Position numbers and translations under genes: made by a program. 64,000 nt of DNA from Sphingobium sp. AP50 (lineage in GTDB: Bacteria; Pseudomonadota; Alphaproteobacteria; Sphingomonadales; Sphingomonadaceae): NCBI RefSeq assembly GCF_900109095.1, contig NZ_FNYZ01000001.1:124001-188000 (forward strand), given 5' to 3'. How positions within the stretch are numbered: the stretch's first letter is position 1; each line of letters opens with the position of its first letter. The notes beneath the pieces were generated by a model. That model was not told where the DNA came from. It ran no database searches and saw only the letters and a list, made by a program, of their open reading frames with translations. Of the stretch, positions 54,887-64,000 are shown in pieces.

Positions 54887-57351
54887 GACAGAAGGTCCGC
54901 ATTTTCCGTCTTGTGGAGTTGCAGGAAGTAACGCTGGCCGATCGCATCGGACAGGCCCAGCAAGCGGCTTTCGGCGTCGGCAATATCCGCCATGGACAGC
55001 ATGTCCCCGGTTAGCGGGGACAGCCGCGCGACCAGCGCATCGGCCAGCCGCCGGGGCTCTTCCGGCATGCCATCGGCGCGCAATGTCGGCAGCGCGGCGA
55101 CATGTTCGGCCATGCGCAGCGCCTGATAGGCGATGGCGCGCGGATTATAGGGTTCCAGCGCCAGCAGATCGCGCACCGGCGGCAGCGCCGGATCGGTCAG
55201 GTATCGGGTGCGATAGCTGATCTGGCTGTCCATCAGGTCCAGCAGCACGGTCAGGTCATCCGCCGAAGCACCGTCGCCGCCGAACAGGGCGATCAGGCGA
55301 CAGCCATTGACCGCGCGTTCCATGCGGCGGCCCATGTCGTGGAAGCGCCAGCCCTCCGTGCGGCCCATATTTTCCGCCGCCAGCCCTGCCAGCGCGCAAA
55401 TCCGTTCGATCATGCGGGAGGAGGCGTCGAGCAGGGTTTCCGTCACCGCCCCGTCGAAGCTGGGCAATGGCAGGCGCACCAGCCGCCAGAAATCGCTCGC
55501 CAGCCGGTCGCGCAGGCCCTCGCCGATATTGGCGACCACGGCCATCAGCGCCCGCACGCTGCCGGGGCGGCGCGCATCGCCCAGAGCGGTGGCGCAAAGC
55601 GGACCGATCGCCGTTTCGCTGGCCGACACCGCGCCCCATTGCACCAGAAGCCCGACCAGCCGGGCCATGGCCGGCGAATCGAGCGACGGACCCAGATCGG
55701 CCTCGATCGATCCGCCCGCGATCGCGCGGATCAGCCGCAGCGTCATTTCGGTGCGCTCGATATAACGGCCCAGCCAGAAGAGATTGTCCGCCGCCTTGGC
55801 TGGCAACATGCCACCGACCCGGCGGATCGCGGGGGCGCCCGACCCCAGCAGCGTGTCGGGCGGCACCGGCTTCGCGTCGATGACGCACATGTCGGCCGAC
55901 ATGTCGGCCTGTCCCATCAGCGCCGCGCGAATATCGCCATGGCCAGCCAGTCGGCCAAAGGCGCCGGGCATCACCCGCCACTGGCCCGCCCCGTCGCGGG
56001 CCACGAACACGCGCAGGGTGAAGGGCAGGGGGGCGATCCGGCCATCGATCACCGCCGGGGTTGTGGATAACTTCACCACCTCCTGCCCGACATAGTCCAT
56101 CGGCCGCCGCGCCATCGCCGCCAGCAGCGCTTCACGCTGCGCCGCGTCGAGCGAAGCGCCCGGCGTGAAATGCGCGTCGGGCAGGCCCGCCACATCCTGA
56201 TCGAAGGCGGAACCAACCACCAGATTGTCGAGCCGGGTGCGGACATGCTCGCGCTCGCGCGTCTGGCCGCACCACCAGGTGGCGATATTGGGCAGGATCA
56301 GGTCCTGCCCCAGCATCGCCTTGGCCAGTTGCGGCAGGAAAGCGGCGAAGGCACGCGATTCGATCACACCGGCGCCCGGCCAGTTACCGACCATCAGACC
56401 GCCGCGTGCGCAGGCGTCATACAGGTCCGCCACACCGATCCGCGATTTACTGTCAAAGGCCAGCGGATCGAGGAACCGGCTGTCCATCCAGCGCCACAGG
56501 CCATCAATGCGCTTCAGCCCCTGAATCGTGCGGATGAACAATCGTCCGTCCGATACGATCAGATCGTCGCCCTCGACCAGCAACAGGCCCAGATAACGGG
56601 CCAAATGCGCCTGCTCGGCATAGCTCTGGTTGAAACGACCGGGCGTCAGCAGGCCGATGCGCGGATCGGCGCGGGCGCAGTCGGCGGCAAGGCCCCGGCG
56701 CAGGTCAGCGAAGAAAGGCGCAAGCCGCCGCGCATGCATCGCGCCCAGCAGGTCGCCGGTCGCGCGGGAGAGGGCCAGCCGGTTTTCCAGTGCATAGCCC
56801 ACGCCAACGGGCGTGCGCACCCGGTCCGCCAGCACCCGCCATTCGCCCGCCGGGCCGCGCCCGATATCGGCGGCATAGAAATGGAGATGATGGCCGCGCG
56901 GCGGCGGCGTGCCAGTCATCACCCGCCAATAATGCGGGCTGCCGGTGACGATACTGGCCGGCAGCTTGCCATCGCGCACCAGCGACTGGGTGGAATAAAT
57001 GTCGGCAATCACCCGTTCGAGCAGTTCGGCCCGCTGGGTCAGGCCCCGCTCGATATGCGTCCATTCCTCCGCGCCGATCAGCAAGGGCACTGGCCCCAGC
57101 GGCCAGGGGCGTTCCTGTTCGTCGCCGGTCAGGCGGAATGCCATGCCCAGATCGCTTGCCTGCCGCCCGACATGGTCCGCCAGCCGTGCGGGATCAGCCT
57201 GCGCCTGCGCCGACAGCTTGCCCAGCATCGTGCGCCAGTGCGCCGCCATATCGGGCGATGCATCGGCGAACAGGTCGCCCTTCGGCGCGGCAGCCAGATA
57301 GGTGGCTGCCCAGTCTAGTTGAAGGTCACTATCCACAAGATCACCCGACAA
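54883..57351 (-). CDS. Circularly permuted ATP-grasp / alpha-E fusion
   Basis: 822 residues. The start is a TTG after GGAGAGGGA; GTG 57336 is an alternative. Residues about 1-490 are a circularly permuted ATP-grasp ligase (PLLIGAEEWTHIERGLTQR, GSPHYWRVMTG, DLRRGLAADCARADPRIGLL, YVGQEVVKLSTTPAV). Residues about 510-815 are an alpha-E (DUF403) helical domain (LPAKAADNLFWLGRYIERTE, AYQALRMAEHVAALP). These are often two genes; here they are fused. Predicted to make an amide bond on an unknown peptide-like substrate. Confidence 0.9.
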   Translation of the reverse strand: MSGDLVDSDLQLDWAATYLAAAPKGDLFADASPDMAAHWRTMLGKLSAQAQADPARLADHVGRQASDLGMAFRLTGDEQERPWPLGPVPLLIGAEEWTHIERGLTQRAELLERVIADIYSTQSLVRDGKLPASIVTGSPHYWRVMTGTPPPRGHHLHFYAADIGRGPAGEWRVLADRVRTPVGVGYALENRLALSRATGDLLGAMHARRLAPFFADLRRGLAADCARADPRIGLLTPGRFNQSYAEQAHLARYLGLLLVEGDDLIVSDGRLFIRTIQGLKRIDGLWRWMDSRFLDPLAFDSKSRIGVADLYDACARGGLMVGNWPGAGVIESRAFAAFLPQLAKAMLGQDLILPNIATWWCGQTREREHVRTRLDNLVVGSAFDQDVAGLPDAHFTPGASLDAAQREALLAAMARRPMDYVGQEVVKLSTTPAVIDGRIAPLPFTLRVFVARDGAGQWRVMPGAFGRLAGHGDIRAALMGQADMSADMCVIDAKPVPPDTLLGSGAPAIRRVGGMLPAKAADNLFWLGRYIERTEMTLRLIRAIAGGSIEADLGPSLDSPAMARLVGLLVQWGAVSASETAIGPLCATALGDARRPGSVRALMAVVANIGEGLRDRLASDFWRLVRLPLPSFDGAVTETLLDASSRMIERICALAGLAAENMGRTEGWRFHDMGRRMERAVNGCRLIALFGGDGASADDLTVLLDLMDSQISYRTRYLTDPALPPVRDLLALEPYNPRAIAYQALRMAEHVAALPTLRADGMPEEPRRLADALVARLSPLTGDMLSMADIADAESRLLGLSDAIGQRYFLQLHKTENADLLS

Positions 57352-57353
57352 AT

Positions 57354-57416
57354 TTCCCTCTCCCGATGGGAGAGGGAAGGGGCCCGCTCGGAGCAGCCGA
57401 GTGGGAAGGGTGAGGG
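57354..57416. repeat. GGGGAGG-type intergenic repeat, copy 3
   Basis: TTCCCTCTCCC pairs with GGGAGAGGGAA around GAT (57354-57378), then CCCGCTCGG faces CCGAGTGGG. On the leftward strand the GGAG run also provides the ribosome site of the ATP-grasp gene, so the element may influence its expression. Confidence 0.75.
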
Positions 57417-57432
57417 CGAAAATCCAAATCCA

Positions 57433-60400
57433 TCACACGCCCGGATGTTTGAAGCGCAGGTCGAGCGTCATGGGAAATTCGCCGGGCAGTTCGGCGGCCG
57501 GCATGTCGACCGGGCCGGGGGTATGGCCATAATCCTGGAAGCGCGCCTTGCGCCGCGCTTCCGCTTCATAGCCGTTGATCGGCAGCGTGTCGTAATTGCG
57601 CCCGCCCGGATGCGCGACATGATAGACGCAGCCACCCAGCGATCGGCCGCTCCAGCTATCCAGCACGTCGAAGGTCAGCGGCGCATTGGACGGCAGATTG
57701 GGGTGCAGGCAATTGGCGGGCGTCCACGCCTTGTAGCGGACACCGCCGACGCCTTCGCCCGGTACGGCGGTGGCGGTCATGGGCACCTGACGCCCGTTGC
57801 AGGCAATGATGTGCCTCCCGGCGACCAGACCGGTGGCGCGCACCTGCAACCGTTCGGTCGAGGAGTCGACATAGCGCACCGTGCCGCCGATCGCGCCGGT
57901 TTCGCCCAGTACATTCCACGGCTCCAGCGCATGGGTGATTTCCAGCGCTACGCCGCCGGCCTCGACCTCGCCATGAATCGGGAAGCGGAACTGACGCTGC
58001 GCCTCGAACCAGTTGGGGTCGAAGTCATAACCCGCGCCGCGCAGGTCGTTCAGCACCTCCAGGAAATCGGCCCAGACGAAATGGGGCAGCATGAAGCGAT
58101 CATGCAGCGTCGTGCCCCAACGCACCAGCCCGCCCTGTTGCGGCTGACGCCAGAACCAGGCGGCGAGCGCCCGGATCAGCAATTGCTGGGCCAGGCTCAT
58201 CTTCGCTTCGGGCGGCATTTCGAAGCCGCGAAACTCCAGCAGGCCAAGGCGGCCGGTGGGGCCATCGGGCGAGAACATCTTGTCGATGCAGATTTCGGTG
58301 CGGTGCGTATTGCCGGTGACGTCGACCAGCAGGTTGCGGAACAGACGGTCGACCAGCCAGGGCGGGGGCAAACTGTCCACGCCGTCCTTCACCGGATCGG
58401 GCACCTGCGCCAGTGCGATTTCCAGCTCATACAGGCCGTCATGCCGGGCTTCGTCGATGCGCGGAGCCTGACTCGTCGGGCCGATGCACAGCCCCGAGAA
58501 GAGGTAGGAGAGCGAAGGGTGGCGCTGCCAGTAAAGCACGAAGCTTTTCAGCAGGTCTGGGCGGCGGATGAAGGGGGAATCGTTCAGGCTCGCCCCGCCC
58601 AGCACGATATGATTGCCGCCACCGGTGCCGACCGACCGGCCATCCACCATGAATTTGTCGGCGGTCAGATCGCATTCGCGGGCCAGCGTGTAGAGCCGTT
58701 CGGTGATGGCCACCGTCTCGTCCCAGCTGCCTGCGGGATGGACATTGACCTCGATCACGCCGGGATCAGGCGTGGCCTTCAGCACGTCGAGGCGCGGGTC
58801 GGGCGGCGGGGTATAGCCTTCGATCCGCACGGGGATGCGCGTGGCTTCCGCGACCAGCTCGACCTGCGCGATCAGTTCCAGATAATCCTCCAGCATCTGC
58901 ACCGGCGGCAGGAAGACGGACAGGCAATGGCCGTTGGGTTCGACCGTGATGGCGGTGCGGACGGCGCCTTCGATGATGACCTGTTCGACGCGGGTCTGGG
59001 CCGCCATGCCGCCTTCCGCTTCGGCTACGCGCTGGACCGGCTGGGCTAGCGCTTCCTCGCGGGTTGCCGCCTCGCTCACCTGCACGCGATAGTCGGCCAG
59101 CGGCCCGCGCGGTTCGCTGGTGTCGCGGGGGTGGATATAGGGATAGCTGGACGGCGGCACATAGGGCAGCGACCCCAGCGGCAGGCGATAGCCCAATGCC
59201 GAATCGCCCGGCACGGCGAACAGCTTACCGCGGCGCAACTGCCAGATTTCGCTCTGCCAGCGCGGCGTCGCCACCGCGCTTTGCCAGCGCTGCACCGGCA
59301 ACACATAGCCGACCGGCTGGTCGAGGCCGCGACTGAATGCCTTCACCATCCGCGCGCGCGCTTCGGGATCGGCGATTTCGGGCGCTTCGGGTGAGGTGTT
59401 GACCGGCAGGTCGGCTTCCTTGACCGCCCAGACCGCCGGATCTTCATAGACCGGGTGGGTATAGTCGGCCGAAAAGCCCATATTGCTGGCGAGCGCCGTC
59501 AGAAAGGCCTGCGCATCCGCCGCCGTCACCGTCCGCGCGCCTTCCGGCGCATCATCGGTGGCGATCAGGTCGGCGTCGCGCCAGACCGGCACGCCATCCT
59601 TGCGCCAATAGACGGCATAGGCCCAGCGCGGCAGGCTTTCGCCCGGATACCATTTGCCCTGCCCATGGTGCAGCAGGCCCCCGGGGGCGAATTCGCTGCG
59701 CAGCTTGCGGATCAGCTTGTCGGCATAGGCCGCCTTGGTCGGGCCGACAGCATCGCCATTCCATTCGCCCGCATCGCCGCCATTTTCCGCGACGAAGGTC
59801 GGCTCGCCCCCGGTGGTCAGCCGCACATCCTGCGCCTGCAGGTCGGCATCCACCTTGGCCCCCAGCGCCATCACCGCGTCCCATCGGGCATCGGTGAAGG
59901 GCTTGGTGATCCGCACAGCCTCGGCAATGCGGGACACGCTCATGGCGAATTCGAAATCGACTTCGGCGGGTTCGGCCATGCCGCTGATCGGCGCGGCCGA
60001 GCGATAATGGGGCGTAGCGCACAGCGGGATATGGCCTTCGCCCGCAAACATGCCGCTGGTCGCGTCCAGCGCCACCCAGCCGGCACCGGGCACATAGGCC
60101 TCCGCCCAGGCATGCAGGTCGACCACGTCTTGGCGGACGCCCTTGGGGCCGTCCAGCGGCTCGACATCGGCAACCAGCTGGATCGAATAGCCCGACACGA
60201 AGCGCGCGGCGAAGCCCAGCCGCCGCAGCAACTGCACCAGCAACCAGGCCGAATCGCGGCAGGATCCGGTGCCAACGTCCAGCGTCTCTTCCGGCGTCTG
60301 CACGCCCGCTTCCATGCGGATGACATAGCCGACCCGCTGTTGCAGGCGGCTATTTACCTCGACCAGAAAATCGACCGTGCGGGACGTCTGTCCGTCATAT

Positions 60401-60795
60401 TCGGCGACCAGCGCGTCGAACAACGGCCCCTGATCCTCCAGATCGAAATAGGCGGCGAGATCGGTCTTCAATTGATCGTCATAGGCGAAGGGATATTCCT
60501 CCGCATAAGGCTCCACGAAGAAATCGAACGGGTTGATGATGTCCAGATCGGCGAGCAGGTCGACCTCGATCCTGAAATGATCGATCGGGTCGGGAAAGAC
60601 GATCCGCGCCAGCCAGTTGCCATGCGGGTCCTGCTGCCAGTTCAGGAAATGGTTCGCCGGTTCGATCTTCAGCGCATAATTGGGCACCTTGGTCCGGCTA
60701 TGCGGCGCCGGGCGCAGCCTGATCACCTGTGGGCCCAATCGGATCGGGCGGTTGTAGCGGTAGGATGTCAGGTGGTGGAGTGCGGCCTTGAGCAT
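57433..60795 (-). CDS. Large DUF2126 transglutaminase-like protein
   Basis: 1120 residues from ATG 60795 ([18 protein letters not shown], the family's normal start). An N-terminal transglutaminase N-domain and a papain-like core (to about 300) carry Cys in [12 protein letters not shown], His in [10 protein letters not shown] and Asp in VALDATSG. The rest is DUF2126 (from about 330), with blocks such as [13 protein letters not shown] and [22 protein letters not shown]. No signal peptide. It heads the leftward locus with the ATP-grasp/alpha-E fusion and second transglutaminase. Role unknown; a large peptide-modifying enzyme is likely. Confidence 0.9.
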   Translation of the reverse strand: MLKAALHHLTSYRYNRPIRLGPQVIRLRPAPHSRTKVPNYALKIEPANHFLNWQQDPHGNWLARIVFPDPIDHFRIEVDLLADLDIINPFDFFVEPYAEEYPFAYDDQLKTDLAAYFDLEDQGPLFDALVAEYDGQTSRTVDFLVEVNSRLQQRVGYVIRMEAGVQTPEETLDVGTGSCRDSAWLLVQLLRRLGFAARFVSGYSIQLVADVEPLDGPKGVRQDVVDLHAWAEAYVPGAGWVALDATSGMFAGEGHIPLCATPHYRSAAPISGMAEPAEVDFEFAMSVSRIAEAVRITKPFTDARWDAVMALGAKVDADLQAQDVRLTTGGEPTFVAENGGDAGEWNGDAVGPTKAAYADKLIRKLRSEFAPGGLLHHGQGKWYPGESLPRWAYAVYWRKDGVPVWRDADLIATDDAPEGARTVTAADAQAFLTALASNMGFSADYTHPVYEDPAVWAVKEADLPVNTSPEAPEIADPEARARMVKAFSRGLDQPVGYVLPVQRWQSAVATPRWQSEIWQLRRGKLFAVPGDSALGYRLPLGSLPYVPPSSYPYIHPRDTSEPRGPLADYRVQVSEAATREEALAQPVQRVAEAEGGMAAQTRVEQVIIEGAVRTAITVEPNGHCLSVFLPPVQMLEDYLELIAQVELVAEATRIPVRIEGYTPPPDPRLDVLKATPDPGVIEVNVHPAGSWDETVAITERLYTLARECDLTADKFMVDGRSVGTGGGNHIVLGGASLNDSPFIRRPDLLKSFVLYWQRHPSLSYLFSGLCIGPTSQAPRIDEARHDGLYELEIALAQVPDPVKDGVDSLPPPWLVDRLFRNLLVDVTGNTHRTEICIDKMFSPDGPTGRLGLLEFRGFEMPPEAKMSLAQQLLIRALAAWFWRQPQQGGLVRWGTTLHDRFMLPHFVWADFLEVLNDLRGAGYDFDPNWFEAQRQFRFPIHGEVEAGGVALEITHALEPWNVLGETGAIGGTVRYVDSSTERLQVRATGLVAGRHIIACNGRQVPMTATAVPGEGVGGVRYKAWTPANCLHPNLPSNAPLTFDVLDSWSGRSLGGCVYHVAHPGGRNYDTLPINGYEAEARRKARFQDYGHTPGPVDMPAAELPGEFPMTLDLRFKHPGV

Positions 60796-60886
60796 GGCCG
60801 GATCAAACGCCAGCCCCTGTTGCAATGCAACAGCCAATCGTTTCGCGGGTAAAGATTCTGCCGGGTAAGGCCCCGGAGCAGGGTGA

Positions 60887-60973
60887 TGGTGCGGTCAAGA
60901 AGACTCGAACTTCCACGGCCTTTCGGCCACAACGACCTCAACGTTGCGCGTCTACCAATTCCGCCATGACCGC
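60887..60973 (-). tRNA. tRNA-Leu (anticodon GAG)
   Basis: A complete class II cloverleaf of 87 bases: acceptor GCGGTCA/TGACCGC, D-arm, anticodon stem CAACG/CGTTG with loop TTGAGGT, long variable arm GGCC-GAAA-GGCC, T-loop TTCGAGT, and encoded CCA. Reads CUC and CUU codons. It is transcribed leftward, about 90 bp upstream of the DUF2126 gene. Confidence 0.97.
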
Positions 60974-61136
60974 ACAATCAAACAGGAAACCGGCGGGGCC
61001 GGTGACTTGGTAGGAGGCGGCCCTTAGCAAAGGCTTTTGGGTCATGCAACATATGATCTGCATCCGCGTTGTGATTGATCGGGAATGAGGATGCCGGCGT
61101 CGCGAGAGGAGGCGACCGGCGCAGGAGCAGGCGACG

Positions 61137-61631
61137 ATGGCAATGCATTTCTGGATGTCGGCGGGCGGGACCGTTGTGGCCGCGTCGCTGATGGGATTGG
61201 GTCTGGGCGGCTATGTCACCAGTCCGCAGGGCCGGTCGCCCGCCGATGCGCCGGTTGCCGAATCCACCTACGACAGTCAGTCGCTGGCCGATGCCGCCGT
61301 CGCCGCAGCGGATCGCCCGGTCGCGATCCATTGCACTGGATGCGGGCCGACCTTGGCCGAGCGACGCTGGAAAGCGGATATGGCAGGTCTGAATCTGGAC
61401 GCGATGTCGACCGACGACAGCGATAGGGTGGAACAGGATTATCAGGCGGCGGAAGCACCGGAAAATCTCCTGCCCGATGTTCCCGCCTCGCCGGTCCATC
61501 CCTTGCCACCGCAGGTCCCGCGATTCGCGGCAGGGGAAGCGCTGCAACCTGCGGCCATGACGCAGGTCGCGATAGAGGATGCCCCGATACCGCCGCCTGT
61601 CGTGGCGACGATACCGGGGCAACCCAGATAG
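61137..61631 (+). CDS. Hypothetical proline-rich exported or anchored protein
   Basis: 164 residues. An N-terminal hydrophobic helix (SAGGTVVAASLMGLGLGGYV) is a signal anchor. A short CTGCG motif (HCTGCGPTL, two Cys) lies near residue 66, and the C-terminal half is acidic then proline-rich, probably disordered. The family is not recognised. It converges with gltB, leaving nine bases between stops. The ribosome site is GGAGCAGG about 12 bases upstream. Confidence 0.65.
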   Translation: MAMHFWMSAGGTVVAASLMGLGLGGYVTSPQGRSPADAPVAESTYDSQSLADAAVAAADRPVAIHCTGCGPTLAERRWKADMAGLNLDAMSTDDSDRVEQDYQAAEAPENLLPDVPASPVHPLPPQVPRFAAGEALQPAAMTQVAIEDAPIPPPVVATIPGQPR

Positions 61632-61640
61632 GAGACAGCC

Positions 61641-64000
<2,360 letters not shown>

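Noticed and set aside
57319..59049. 576-codon plus-strand frame opposite DUF2126
   Set aside because: Shadow of the well-supported leftward gene.

Overview
The window is a 64 kb chromosomal segment of high-GC alphaproteobacterial DNA. Its gene content and protein style fit a sphingomonad, most likely Sphingobium or a close relative. Supporting signs are a TonB receptor paired with a spinster-type MFS transporter, a seven-iron ferredoxin, a class 2 PyrD, a one-operon SUF system and dispersed GC-rich inverted repeats. The genus is inferred; no rRNA is present. I see no prophage, insertion sequence, CRISPR array or plasmid replication gene. About sixty protein genes, one tRNA-Leu(GAG), several intergenic repeat families and three possible small RNAs can be supported.

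Layout. 0.1-11.3 kb: low-molecular-weight phosphatase overlapping a HerA-like ATPase, a lipid-anchored cytochrome c, PEP carboxylase, a C-rich hairpin RNA candidate, envelope lipoproteins and a beta-barrel protein, a cyclophilin, MgtE and a DUF1489 protein. 11.4-16.4 kb: a ferredoxin with a membrane tail, then a TetR / TonB receptor / MFS uptake unit with a clear palindromic operator. 16.4-25.5 kb: RF3, an aldose-epimerase relative, SufE, gamma-glutamyltransferase, PyrD and an AraC regulator. 25.6-32.8 kb: the SUF iron-sulfur assembly operon (Rrf2 regulator, sufB, two unknown genes, sufC, sufD, sufS, sufT-like, sufA, SDR), mostly joined by 4-base start/stop overlaps and preceded by a Fur-like palindrome. 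A low-GC zinc-ribbon gene sits immediately after sufB and looks like an insertion.

32.9-43.9 kb: a 51-residue small protein, DMT exporter, threonine aldolase divergent from ilvE, a UbiH-type hydroxylase, cytochrome b561, acetyl-CoA synthetase, a GST, a diguanylate cyclase and a LysR regulator. 44.2-50.0 kb: a CDC48-type double AAA+ ATPase, a PmtA-like methyltransferase, a LuxR-type regulator behind an FNR-type box, and proA. 50.2-53.8 kb: kdsA with a small PLA2-like protein, divergent by about 20 bp from a membrane alpha/beta-hydrolase overlapping a cytochrome P450. 53.8-60.8 kb: a leftward locus of two transglutaminase-fold proteins, a circularly permuted ATP-grasp/alpha-E fusion and a 60-residue membrane protein. 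The window closes with tRNA-Leu, an exported unknown and the 3' part of gltB, which runs off the right edge.

The least understood parts are the ATP-grasp/transglutaminase locus, the hydrolase-P450-PLA2-like cluster, the foreign-looking gene inside the SUF operon, the membrane-tailed ferredoxin and the candidate small RNAs. Functions are assigned from motifs read by eye; no database search was possible.
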